Of a stretch of 54,943 bases of DNA, positions 37,575 to 45,771 are shown piece after piece; positions within the stretch are counted from its first letter, which is position 1, and each line of letters starts with the position of its first letter. The DNA is from Lentisphaerales bacterium. Lineage in GTDB: Bacteria; Verrucomicrobiota; Lentisphaeria; Lentisphaerales; Lentisphaeraceae. A program made the translations under genes and the position numbers. The notes beneath the pieces are model-generated. The model saw nothing but the letters and a program-made list of their open reading frames with translations. It ran no database searches and was not told the DNA's origin. The stretch is from assembly GCA_022446985.1 (NCBI GenBank), contig JAKVBD010000034.1, positions 1 through 54,943 on the forward strand, given 5' to 3'.

Positions 37575-39719
37575 CTATTTTTTTAGTCTAAGTTTGTCAC
37601 CAGAACCATTAAGGTTTGGGTTCATGATTAAATTAGACTTATCTGAATTTTCAGACGAGCTTGAATCGTCATTCGATTCACTGTCACCTGGAGGTTTTAA
37701 ACCGCCTCCTGGAGGAGTTAACCCGCCTGGTGTTTTTAATCCACCTCCTGGAGGAGTTAATCCGCCCCCAGGAGGTGTAAGTCCACCACCCGGAGGAGTC
37801 AATCCGCCTCCAGGAGGTGTGAGTCCACCCCCCGGTGGAGTGAGTCCGCCGACAGCAGGAGGTGCTAATTTAGCGCTTCCTGGTACTTTGCCTTCAGACT
37901 CATCTATACTTTCATTTTCTAAACTGGTAGTAGAACCACCTAAGTTTAAGGAAATTTTCTTTCTTGGTGTTGCTGCAGGGGCTGGATCAGGTTCGTCGCC
38001 ACCCCTTTCTATACTGAGGCCATCATCTAGCTCAATTTTAGTCTTCTCAATATTCTCGGGGGCCTGATTCTGTGTCGCGACAGGTGTTGGCGCCATAGAT
38101 CCTGATGGACCACCTGCTCCAGAAACTGGTAGACTAGGAGCTAAGCCTTCCTGATTGTTTCCCTGTAGATTACTGACAACTTCGTGCATGGACTTCTTTT
38201 TCTTACCAAAGATTTTATTTCTGACTGTTCCATTGAAGGCGACAAATGCAACCAGACCGACAACCGTAAGAGCGACACCTATCATAATCATATTGTTTTG
38301 GGAGGCGGCTTCTTGTTCTAATCTTAGCTTTTCAAGTTCAGCTTTTTTTCTGGCAGCAGCTTGTTTTGCTTTTCTCAGTTGTGCCGCAGCATCCGCTTTT
38401 TCTTTGTCTTGAGCAGCTTTTTTCTCTGCTTCTTGTTGTTCTAGTTTCAGAAGATCTTCTTCAGTAAGGTCAGTGTCATCTGCTAATTCAGCTTTACTCA
38501 GTAATTGCTCTGCATCTTCGGCTAACCTCTTTTGTCCTGTTTTGCGTGACTTAGAGAAAAAGCTTCTAAATTTACTGGTGTTTGAATTGATTTCATCGAT
38601 CAGTTTTGCATCGGCTAAAGCAGCCTTTTCCAGAATGTCGACGTGGGTTTGTTTCCACTGCTTTGCTTTGGTATTAATGTAAGTAGTCGCAATATGTGCA
38701 ACAGGAGTCCATTTGCCTATGTATAAGACATAACCTTTTTCTTCATTTGATTTAATAAAAGTATCTGCAACAGATTGTAGGTTAGTGTCAAAGTGCTTTA
38801 AACGTTTCTTTTTGATGGCAAGGATGGTCTCGTCAATGAACTTTTTTCTGTTTTCTAGAGTCTTTTTCTTGGACATGCCATCTTGAATAATAGGGTCGAT
38901 GATATCCTTGATATTAACGCTGTTGAAGCCGATTTTAACTTTTTGGAAGTCGATCGATCTAATTTGACCAGAGGCTGTGAGTGTTTGATTTGGTCTAGGT
39001 GAAAACTTAATGCTTACCTTGTCTCCAATTTTATAGAGACGGAATTTTTTTAGAGCTTCTTGTTCCAGGACTTGTTTGTTAGGAAAAGGAAATGCTTCTT
39101 CGGCATCTCTTTCAGCTTTGAGTAAAGCTTCTGCTTTGATATCAGCGATAAATTCATCTTTGGTTTCAATGACAGTAGCATCATTGCTTTTCTTCCAGCT
39201 CTTAAGAATTTTAGCTGTTATCATATCTACTGAGTCCACTGTTGCATCGTTGAGAGTATTGAAGAGTGCTTGATTCGCATTCTGCTCTTTTTTAAGTTCA
39301 GCAGTAGAGTCGAAAATTGGTTTGAGAGAACTTTTCTCTAAATCAGTTAGTTCATCCGTAAGAGCTTTCTCAGCTTCTGCTTTCAGTCTAGGGATTTGAC
39401 TGATTCTTTCTACTTGTGAGAGAGCGTCCACCTTGGTTGTGAAATCTTTTAGAGCTTTTTTAACCATTTTATTGCAAGTCATTGGTAAACTTTCATCGAC
39501 AGTGAAGGATACCTCTTTGTATTTATCAAATGCAGTAGAAAGCGCCTTGATTGACTTTACTTTATAAAGTTCCAGGAGTTCTTTTTCAGTTGTAGAATTG
39601 GCGATTTTTTCTAAGCTCTTGAGGGCAGTTTCTGAATATTTTGAAAAAATTACAACATCTTGGGCAGATAAAATAGTTGAACTTAAAATGAAGAGGACGG
39701 AAATTGCTGTTTTAAGCAC
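37575..39719 (-). CDS. Membrane protein with periplasmic helical region, coiled coil and cytosolic Pro/Gly repeat tail
   Basis: 714 residues from GTG 39719 (GGAG eight bases upstream). Signal peptide MLKTAISVLFILSSTILSAQ, then a helical region of about 400 residues, then an Ala/Lys/Glu coiled coil (KAAQDKEKADAAAQLRKAKQ). A membrane helix follows (MIMIGVALTVVGLVAFVAF), with a basic KKKK stop-transfer motif. The cytosolic tail is low-complexity and ends in eight near-identical heptads GGLTPPG and an Asp/Ser-rich terminus. The form (export, one membrane pass, repeat tail) suggests a surface-sensing or scaffold protein joining periplasm and cytoplasm. No enzyme domain or known family is recognised. 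A short upstream ORF overlaps its start codon. Confidence 0.8.
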   Translation of the reverse strand: MLKTAISVLFILSSTILSAQDVVIFSKYSETALKSLEKIANSTTEKELLELYKVKSIKALSTAFDKYKEVSFTVDESLPMTCNKMVKKALKDFTTKVDALSQVERISQIPRLKAEAEKALTDELTDLEKSSLKPIFDSTAELKKEQNANQALFNTLNDATVDSVDMITAKILKSWKKSNDATVIETKDEFIADIKAEALLKAERDAEEAFPFPNKQVLEQEALKKFRLYKIGDKVSIKFSPRPNQTLTASGQIRSIDFQKVKIGFNSVNIKDIIDPIIQDGMSKKKTLENRKKFIDETILAIKKKRLKHFDTNLQSVADTFIKSNEEKGYVLYIGKWTPVAHIATTYINTKAKQWKQTHVDILEKAALADAKLIDEINSNTSKFRSFFSKSRKTGQKRLAEDAEQLLSKAELADDTDLTEEDLLKLEQQEAEKKAAQDKEKADAAAQLRKAKQAAARKKAELEKLRLEQEAASQNNMIMIGVALTVVGLVAFVAFNGTVRNKIFGKKKKSMHEVVSNLQGNNQEGLAPSLPVSGAGGPSGSMAPTPVATQNQAPENIEKTKIELDDGLSIERGGDEPDPAPAATPRKKISLNLGGSTTSLENESIDESEGKVPGSAKLAPPAVGGLTPPGGGLTPPGGGLTPPGGGLTPPGGGLTPPGGGLKTPGGLTPPGGGLKPPGDSESNDDSSSSENSDKSNLIMNPNLNGSGDKLRLKK
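37686..37852. repeat. Tandem 21-bp coding repeat (GGLTPPG heptads)
   Basis: About eight copies of a 21-base unit within the preceding gene, encoding GGLTPPG with a few changes (GGLKTPG, GLTPPG, GGLKPPG). Third-base differences between copies show it is not a very recent expansion. Copy number is likely to vary between strains. Confidence 0.88.
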
Positions 39720-39766
39720 TATAACGCTCCATCTGTTAGAGATTTTAGTTTTGTCGTTTTCATCAT
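39719..39766 (-). CDS. Possible 15-residue upstream ORF coupled to the repeat-tailed membrane protein
   Basis: After a good ribosome site (CGGAG, eight bases before the ATG), the sequence reads MMKTTKLKSLTDGAL and stops at a TAG whose last base is the first base of the GTG start of the downstream gene. The ribosome site here is at least as good as that of the big gene. It could be a leader peptide that controls downstream translation by stop-start coupling, or a relic of an older start with one indel. Confidence 0.4.
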   Translation of the reverse strand: MMKTTKLKSLTDGAL

Positions 39767-39782
39767 TTTCTATACTCCGTAC

Positions 39783-42302
39783 TCAAGTGTTTTGCCAATC
39801 AAAGAGACTGGGTTGTTGCACATTTACTTCATTTTTGCGTTTGCGCGAACTGCTTTTTTTAGCAATGCTCGGTTGCCCTGTGTTGGATACTGCGGAGCCC
39901 TCTAGATTATTAAGTACTTCTTTTGAGCGTTGTATGACTGACTGAGGTAATCCTGCGAGTCGAGCTACATATATACCGTAACTTTTATCGGTCCCACCCG
40001 GAAGTATTTTGTGTAAAAAGATGATTTTATCGTTCCATTCCTTCACTGAGACGTTAAAATTTGCAATGCCTTTTTGCGTGATAGATAGTTCAGTTAACTC
40101 GTGGTAATGAGTTGCAAAGAGCGTCAAACTTTTCTTCTTATGCAAAAACTCTGCTATGGCCCATGCTAAGCTCAGACCATCAAAAGTACTAGTTCCACGG
40201 CCTATTTCGTCTAGGATAACGAGGCTGCGTTCTGTTGCATTGTTGAGGATATTAGCAGTTTCAGTCATTTCTACCATGAAAGTACTTTGGCCGCGGCTTA
40301 GGTCATCTGCTGCACCTATTCTAGTAAATATAGATTCCATGATGCCGATATTCGCTTCAGAACAAGGAATGAAGCTTCCGGCTTGTGTCATGAGAGTAAG
40401 AAGTGCTACCTGACGAATATAGGTTGACTTACCTGCCATGTTTGGACCGGTAATTATGTGCATATGATTTTTACCGGGAGTCATTTCAGTGTCATTAGGA
40501 ATGAAGGAGTCACTACCTAATAAAGTATCAATGACCGGATGTCTACCATTAATGATGCTTATCTCATTTTCAGTGTTGAGTTTGGGTCTTTTGTAATTCT
40601 TACTTATAGCAATGGAGGCAAGGTTACAAAGAACATCAATTGCAGCTAAGGCTCTAGCACTTTCCTGAATTTTTAAGGTTTCATGGATAATTTGTTCACG
40701 GATACCCTGAAAAATCTCATATTCGAGTGCTTTAGATTTGTCTTCAGAACCAAGAACCGCATTTTCAATTTCTTTGAGTTCAGGTGTGATAAAGCGTTCT
40801 GCATTGACTAAAGTTTGCTTGCGAATGTAATTTTCTGGTACGTGCTGTATCTGACCTTTACTGATCTCAATGTAGTAGCCAAAAACTTTATTGTAGCGAA
40901 CTTTGAGAGTTTTTATACCGGTTCGAACTTTTTCATCGGCTTCGAATTTTAAAAGCCAGTCTTTGCCTTCAGAGCTGCCTTTACGCAACTTGTCGAGATC
41001 TTCGTTGTAGCCATCTTTAATGATGCCGCCATCCTTTATAGTCAGTGGCGACTCTTCATGAATGGCTTCATTGATTACATTATTGATTCCGGTAAAGTCA
41101 TGTATGGTAACTTTCATGTCACGAATGAGTTTACTGTCGACATAATGAAGGATGTTAAGGATTCCTGGAATAGCTTCAAGTGCTCTGTTTAAAGTCAGGA
41201 CTTCTCTTGCATTTGCAGAACCTTGATTTAGGCGGGTGACTATTCGTTCGATATCTTTAACATTTTGAAGCGCTTCGCGAAGTTCTAACGTAGTGATCTG
41301 GTCGCTGACGAAACACTCTATGGAGTCAAGACGCTCTTCAATTTTCTCTTTATCAAGTAGAGGACGCAGTAGCCACTCTCTTAACAAGCGGCTTCCCATG
41401 GGGGTTACACATTTATCGAGAACAGATAAAAGAGTGGAATCTTTTGAATCTTTAAAGATGGGCTCTGCAATTTCAAGATTTCTCTGTGATATCTTATCGA
41501 GCATCATACAATCATTTTGCAGGTAGGCAGACATATGAGTGATGTGGTCTGTCTTGCGGCGCATTACACTTTGAATGTAGTAAAAAATAACTCCACTGGC
41601 AGCTATCGCTTCTTTCATGCCGCGGCACCCGAAGCCATCCAAAGTCGATACTTTGAAATGTCGTTGTAGGTTGTTTTCACAATATTCGTAGTCGTATTGC
41701 CAGTCATCAACTTTGGACAAAGTCATATGTAGCGGGAAATCGAATGATTCCGTTTCCAGTTCCTTTTGAAAGCTTTCGGAAAGAAGGCACTCAGAAGGAG
41801 ATAAACGATGAATTTCGATTTCTAATTCTCTTAAATCCTTGACTTCGGTAAGTCGGAAGTCACCCGTACTCAAGTCCAGGCAAGAAATGCCAATCGTCTT
41901 CTTACCCTTGGAGATGGCAACAATAAAGTTACTTTTATTATCGGAAAGAATATTGTCTTCAACAATTGTTCCAGGCGTGATGATCTTTGTAACTTCACGG
42001 CGAACTATGCCTTTTGCCTGTTTGGGGTCTTCCATTTGTTCTGCAATAGCGACTTTGACACCGGCTTCGAGAACTTTTGGAAGGTAGTTGGCTAAAGCGT
42101 GGTATGGTATACCTGCCATAGGGATACCGGCTCTTTTTGTTAAGGTGATTCCAAGGATAGTCGCACCTTGAGAAGCATCTTCGAAAAAGAGTTCATAAAA
42201 ATCGCCCATTCTGAATAGTAGAATGGTATCTTCTGGGAGGCCTTCCTTGACATCAAGGTACTGCCTCATCATTGGTGTTAGCTTTTTACTGGTATCTGCC
42301 AT
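39783..42302 (-). CDS. mutS: DNA mismatch repair protein MutS
   Basis: 839 residues. Recognises mismatches as a dimer and recruits MutL. The mismatch-binding Phe-x-Glu lies in RMGDFYELFFEDA. Connector, lever and clamp regions follow. The ATPase shows Walker A GPNMAGKSTYIRQ near residue 620, DDLSRGQSTFMVEMTETA, Walker B LVILDEIGRGTSTFDG and the switch ATHYHELTEL. The C-terminus ends with QPSLFDW, like the dimer-contact or clamp-binding ends in relatives. It is full length. It is 64 bases upstream of the repeat-tailed membrane protein and 11 bases after hisG, so these minus-strand genes may share transcripts. Confidence 0.97.
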   Translation of the reverse strand: MADTSKKLTPMMRQYLDVKEGLPEDTILLFRMGDFYELFFEDASQGATILGITLTKRAGIPMAGIPYHALANYLPKVLEAGVKVAIAEQMEDPKQAKGIVRREVTKIITPGTIVEDNILSDNKSNFIVAISKGKKTIGISCLDLSTGDFRLTEVKDLRELEIEIHRLSPSECLLSESFQKELETESFDFPLHMTLSKVDDWQYDYEYCENNLQRHFKVSTLDGFGCRGMKEAIAASGVIFYYIQSVMRRKTDHITHMSAYLQNDCMMLDKISQRNLEIAEPIFKDSKDSTLLSVLDKCVTPMGSRLLREWLLRPLLDKEKIEERLDSIECFVSDQITTLELREALQNVKDIERIVTRLNQGSANAREVLTLNRALEAIPGILNILHYVDSKLIRDMKVTIHDFTGINNVINEAIHEESPLTIKDGGIIKDGYNEDLDKLRKGSSEGKDWLLKFEADEKVRTGIKTLKVRYNKVFGYYIEISKGQIQHVPENYIRKQTLVNAERFITPELKEIENAVLGSEDKSKALEYEIFQGIREQIIHETLKIQESARALAAIDVLCNLASIAISKNYKRPKLNTENEISIINGRHPVIDTLLGSDSFIPNDTEMTPGKNHMHIITGPNMAGKSTYIRQVALLTLMTQAGSFIPCSEANIGIMESIFTRIGAADDLSRGQSTFMVEMTETANILNNATERSLVILDEIGRGTSTFDGLSLAWAIAEFLHKKKSLTLFATHYHELTELSITQKGIANFNVSVKEWNDKIIFLHKILPGGTDKSYGIYVARLAGLPQSVIQRSKEVLNNLEGSAVSNTGQPSIAKKSSSRKRKNEVNVQQPSLFDWQNT

Positions 42303-42312
42303 GCAAAAATAA

Positions 42313-43164
42313 CTAGATTCTGCAGTTTTTGATGTCAGTAACGATTATAGCTTTAGCGCCTAGGTCAGAGAGTTGATCCATGATATAGTTAACCTCTTTG
42401 GTTTTAATCATCACTTTGACCGCGTTCCAGTTTGCTTCTCTTAAAGGAGAAACAGTTGGAGATTCAAGACCAGGACAAATAGCACAAGCTTCTTCCAGTT
42501 TTTCGTTTGGAATATCGTACTCAAGCATAGAATACTGACGCGCAACAATAATTCCTGTGAGTCTCTTATGGAAAATTGCCGCTTCTTCTTTATCAGTTAC
42601 TGAAGCATCTTTTGAAACCAGAATTGCTTCGGAGTGAAGTATTGGTTCGCCAATTGTCTTTAATCCAGCAAGTTTAATAGTCGTTCCAGTTTCTACAACG
42701 TCAGCAGCAAATTCCGCAATACCAAGGTGAAGAGAAATCTCTACAGCGCCATCAAGCTCAATTACTTTGGCGTTTATATTGTTCTTTTTTAGATCATTGG
42801 AGATAAGCTCTGGGTATGAACATGCGATAGTTTTGCCTTCAAAGTCGCTGTAGTCCTTAAAGTCATGGCTGCCTTGAGAAATATACATCATTCTTGCACG
42901 GCCAAAACCAAGAGCCATACTTTCGTGTAGGTCATAAGTGCTGTCTTGAGAAATATCTCTTCCAGTTATACCAAAATGAAAAATACCGGAATGAACATAA
43001 GTAGGAATATCAGTGGGGCGAAGAAAGTAAAACTCGACATTATTGGCAGGATCTGCACAATAAAGCTCTTTTGATGAACGGCGACATTTATAGCCGGCCT
43101 TTCTGATCAGTTCCATGGCACCTTCTGAAAGGCTGCCTTTGTTGGGAACAGCAATTTTTAGCAT
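42313..43164 (-). CDS. hisG: ATP phosphoribosyltransferase, long form
   Basis: 283 residues. First and controlling step of histidine synthesis. The start MLKIAVPNKGSLSEGAMEL is typical. The PRPP site is seen in AEFAADVVETGTTIKLAGLK. The C-terminal ACT-like domain of the long form (TVSPLREANWNAVKVMIKT, LGAKAIIVTDIKNCRI) means feedback by histidine without a HisZ partner. It heads the hisG-mutS minus-strand run, with 11 bases to mutS. Its separation from hisE by 10 kb shows there is no complete his operon here. Confidence 0.96.
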   Translation of the reverse strand: MLKIAVPNKGSLSEGAMELIRKAGYKCRRSSKELYCADPANNVEFYFLRPTDIPTYVHSGIFHFGITGRDISQDSTYDLHESMALGFGRARMMYISQGSHDFKDYSDFEGKTIACSYPELISNDLKKNNINAKVIELDGAVEISLHLGIAEFAADVVETGTTIKLAGLKTIGEPILHSEAILVSKDASVTDKEEAAIFHKRLTGIIVARQYSMLEYDIPNEKLEEACAICPGLESPTVSPLREANWNAVKVMIKTKEVNYIMDQLSDLGAKAIIVTDIKNCRI

Positions 43165-43302
43165 TTTAAACCTGAGTTTGCTTGGTTAATTAATTTGTAG
43201 AGTCTTATACAGTAGATGGAGACTCATATCTGTCCAGTCAATAATTAAACTGCGACAAAGAGAATAGCTTTTTATCCATTAGAAAAAAAAGCCAATATGC
43301 AA

Positions 43303-43332
43303 GTTGCACAAAAAATAAGTGGGTACTATATT
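43303..43332 (+). promoter_or_regulatory. Sigma-70 promoter for the pth-to-purQ gene run
   Basis: TTGCAC (43303-43308) and TATATT (43327-43332) with an 18-base spacer, 23 bases before the pth ATG. It is well placed to drive the ten-gene run and leaves a very short leader. Confidence 0.6.
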
Positions 43333-43355
43333 CAGCGCCTATTTTGAGAGTGAAA

Positions 43356-43988
43356 ATGACAGAAGATTTAAGCGAGGCTTCCCTGCTGCCGGTCAAATTA
43401 ATAGTTGGCCTTGGCAACCCTGGAAGTCAATATTCAGAAACCCGCCATAACATTGGTTTTATGGTAGTTGATGAGCTGGCATCTAGAGCTGGCGTTGCTT
43501 TTAAACGGAAGTTTAAAAGCGATATTTGCAAAATCTCTGTCATGGGAAGAGAAGTAGACCTTCAAAAACCGTTGACTTATATGAATAGTAGTGGAGACGC
43601 AGTCAGAAGTTTGTGTCGACGCGAAAAAATAAAACCTGCCGAAGTTTTGGTTATCTATGATGATCTAGACTTGAAGCCCGGCCGCATTCGAATTCGTTTT
43701 GGAGGCGGCAGTGGTGGACATAATGGCATAAGATCCATTTCGGCCAGGTTCGGTTCTCCAGAGTATGGAAGAATCAGATTGGGAATCGGAAGACCCGATT
43801 CAGTAGCAGCTGTTGCCGATTACGTACTGACAGATTTCGCCGAAAACGAAGTCGAGCTTGTAAATCAAGTTATAAGTTGTGCGGCAGATGCAGTGCTGAT
43901 GCTCTGTGACAAAGGTTATGGGGCTGCGATGAATACTTTTAATGGCGATGTCCGTGAAAAGTGTTCAGAACAACCAAATCAGGAATAA
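43356..43988 (+). CDS. pth: Peptidyl-tRNA hydrolase
   Basis: About 210 residues from ATG 43356 (GAGAG upstream; a TTG at 43344 would add four). Frees tRNA from peptidyl-tRNA dropped by ribosomes. Motifs: VGLGNPGSQYSETRHNIGFMVVD (read in two parts), with the catalytic His in RHNIGF and Asn early in GLGNPG; KPLTYMNSSGDAV; VIYDDLDLKPGRIRIR; and GGSGGHNGIRSI. First gene of the run, two bases before rpsF, a neighbour pair common in bacteria. Confidence 0.96.
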   Translation: MTEDLSEASLLPVKLIVGLGNPGSQYSETRHNIGFMVVDELASRAGVAFKRKFKSDICKISVMGREVDLQKPLTYMNSSGDAVRSLCRREKIKPAEVLVIYDDLDLKPGRIRIRFGGGSGGHNGIRSISARFGSPEYGRIRLGIGRPDSVAAVADYVLTDFAENEVELVNQVISCAADAVLMLCDKGYGAAMNTFNGDVREKCSEQPNQE

Positions 43989-43990
43989 AA

Positions 43991-44314
43991 ATGAGACAAT
44001 ACGAAGCAATATTTATATTGAATGACCGCAAGTTTGACGACAGCGGTGAAGCTTTTTCAAGTAAAGTCGAAGAGACTTTGAAAGCTTGTGAAGCTAAAAG
44101 CATTTCTAAAAATAATCTAGGACGTAGGCCATTTGCTCGTCCAATCGGTAAAAAAACTCACGGTCTTTACTGGAGTTTCGAATTTGAAATGACTCCAGGA
44201 CAAGTGGAAAACTTTCAGGATAGATTCCGTCTAGAAGAAAACGTACTACGTCACGTTGTTCTACTTGATGATAAGCCAAAAGGCGAAATCCGTACTCTTC
44301 AACTCGATCAGTAA
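43991..44314 (+). CDS. rpsF: 30S ribosomal protein S6
   Basis: 107 residues. Pairs with S18 in the platform of the small subunit. The start MRQYEAIFILNDRKFDD and the segments LGRRPFARPIGKKTHGLYW and NVLRHVVLLDDKPKG match the family. ATG 43991 directly follows the pth stop, with AGGAATAAAA as ribosome site. Longer in-frame readings into pth lack family character. It belongs to the classic rpsF-ssb-rpsR-rplI order. Confidence 0.96.
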   Translation: MRQYEAIFILNDRKFDDSGEAFSSKVEETLKACEAKSISKNNLGRRPFARPIGKKTHGLYWSFEFEMTPGQVENFQDRFRLEENVLRHVVLLDDKPKGEIRTLQLDQ

Positions 44315-44345
44315 TTTTCAGCAGCAGCTAAGTAAGGAGCAGGAT

Positions 44346-45038
44346 ATGGCATCGTTCAACAAGGTTTTACTTATGGGTAACTTAACAAGAAACCCTGAAC
44401 TCAGATATACTGGTGGAGGTTCCGCCGTATGTACTCTTGGACTGGCAGTTAACAGAAGTTACAAAACTAGTTCAGGTGAAATGCGCGATGAAACTTGTTT
44501 TATAGATGTTACTGTTTGGGGTAAACAGGCAGAATCTTGCAACAATTACCTCACTAAAGGTGCACCGGTATTTGTTGAAGGTATTCTTCGTCAGGAAACT
44601 TGGACTGATAAAAATTCAGGCCAAAATCGCAGTAAGCACTTAATCTCTGCAGATAGGATTCAATTTTTGGGTTCTCCGCAAAGAGGCGCTGGCGGTTTCT
44701 CTGATAATCCAAATGCATATCAACAGCAGCCAGCTCAGCAGTATCAGCAGCCAGCTCAGCAGTATCAGCAGCCAGCAGCAGCACCGGTTCAGCCACAGCA
44801 GCAGATGCGACAAGCCGCAGCACCTGCACAGCAGCAGATGCAACAAGCCGCAGCACCTGCACAGCAAGCACCTGCACAGCAAGCACCTGCACAGCAAGCT
44901 CCTGCACAGCAAGCTCCTTCATTTAAGCAACCTGCGCCTCAGTCGGCAGCAGCGCCGCAAGCGGCACCTGCACCGTCTTTTGAACCCCCGCCAATGCCGG
45001 AGTTCAATACTGAAGCTGAAGATGATATCCCTTTTTAA
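44346..45038 (+). CDS. ssb: Single-stranded DNA-binding protein
   Basis: About 230 residues from ATG 44346 with AAGGAG upstream. The OB-fold (1-110) shows MASFNKVLLMGNLTRNPELRY, FIDVTVWGKQAESCNNYL and GAPVFVEGILRQETW. A long linker made mostly of Gln, Ala and Pro (residues of about 125-200) follows, and the acidic tip ends in EAEDDIPF, which recruits repair and replication proteins. The linker is longer and more repetitive than in E. coli and is coded by tandem repeats. It is between rpsF and rpsR, as usual. Confidence 0.97.
   Translation: MASFNKVLLMGNLTRNPELRYTGGGSAVCTLGLAVNRSYKTSSGEMRDETCFIDVTVWGKQAESCNNYLTKGAPVFVEGILRQETWTDKNSGQNRSKHLISADRIQFLGSPQRGAGGFSDNPNAYQQQPAQQYQQPAQQYQQPAAAPVQPQQQMRQAAAPAQQQMQQAAAPAQQAPAQQAPAQQAPAQQAPSFKQPAPQSAAAPQAAPAPSFEPPPMPEFNTEAEDDIPF
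44719..44924. repeat. Tandem coding repeats in the SSB linker
   Basis: Three nested kinds of unit occur: an 18-base unit coding QQPAQQY, a 30-base unit coding QQQMxQAAAPAQ (twice), and a 15-base unit GCACCTGCACAGCAA coding APAQQ, present about four to five times. Near-identity of the 15-base units suggests recent slippage. The linker length should vary between strains. Confidence 0.88.
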
Positions 45039-45071
45039 TTAATAAAGTTTTGAATTACAGGAAAATTTATT

Positions 45072-45305
45072 ATGGCATTCAATAAGAAAAGAAAACGTCG
45101 TAAAAAAGTCGTTAGAGTAAAATCATGTCGTTTCACTGAACAGAACGTTAACTACATCGATTTCAAAGATGCAGACATGCTTAAGAAGTTTCAGACAGGA
45201 GGCGGAAGAATTCTTCCTCGCCGTATCACTGGTACTGGCAAGAAACACCAGGCAATGCTTGCTGCGGCTATCAAAAAAGCCCGTAACATTGCTCTAGTTA
45301 AATAA
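45072..45305 (+). CDS. rpsR: 30S ribosomal protein S18
   Basis: 77 residues, very basic. The family core is NYIDFKDADMLKKFQTGGGRILPRRITG (read in parts), followed by KKHQAMLAAAIKKARNIALV. Binds S6 and 16S rRNA in the platform. The N-terminus has the patch KKRKRRKKVVRVKSCRF. The cysteine near residue 19 is single, so there is no zinc site. It is 12 bases before rplI. Confidence 0.97.
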   Translation: MAFNKKRKRRKKVVRVKSCRFTEQNVNYIDFKDADMLKKFQTGGGRILPRRITGTGKKHQAMLAAAIKKARNIALVK

Positions 45306-45317
45306 GCGAGATAGATC

Positions 45318-45767
45318 ATGGCTATAGAATTAATTCTTATGGATAATGTTGATCACCTTGGTAACGTTGGTGATAAAGTAAAAGTTGCAGACGGTTACGC
45401 TCGTAACTTCCTACTTCCAGAAGGTCTTGCAGTACATGCAAGTCAGGCAATCGTTCGTCAGCTTGAAGCGCGTAAAGCAATCGTTGAAGCCAAGTATCAA
45501 GAAGAAATTGCAGCAGCAAATGAAGTTGCCGCAAAAGTAGCAGAAACATCTATCACTGTTCCTATGCAGGTTGGTGAAGATGAAAAGCTTTTCGGTTCTG
45601 TTACTACTATCGAAATTGCTCGTCTTCTAACTGAAGAAGGACTTGATATTGAGCGTAAACTAATTGAGCTTCCTGAGCCAATCAAGACTCTTGGTGTTCA
45701 CGAAGTTCCAGTAAAACTTCACAAAGAAGTTACTGCCACACTTAAAGTGTGGGTAGTGAAAGCTTAA
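45318..45767 (+). CDS. rplI: 50S ribosomal protein L9
   Basis: 149 residues, full length. The N-terminal domain shows LILMDNVDHLGNVGDKVKV and DGYARNFLLPEGLAVHAS. A long connecting helix follows (KAIVEAKYQEEIAAANEVAA), then the C-terminal domain with KLFGSVTTIEIARLL and VHEVPVKLHKEVTATLKV. Binds 23S rRNA near the L1 stalk. Four bases separate it from the dnaB start. Confidence 0.97.
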   Translation: MAIELILMDNVDHLGNVGDKVKVADGYARNFLLPEGLAVHASQAIVRQLEARKAIVEAKYQEEIAAANEVAAKVAETSITVPMQVGEDEKLFGSVTTIEIARLLTEEGLDIERKLIELPEPIKTLGVHEVPVKLHKEVTATLKVWVVKA

Positions 45768-45771
45768 TATA

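Noticed and set aside
37594..38067. Proline-rich plus-strand ORF
   Set aside because: It is the antisense reading of the GGLTPPG repeat region of the minus-strand membrane protein; it stays open only because of the repeat composition.
44719..44924. Tandem repeats as a CRISPR array
   Set aside because: Units are 15-30 bases with no spacers and lie in frame inside ssb.
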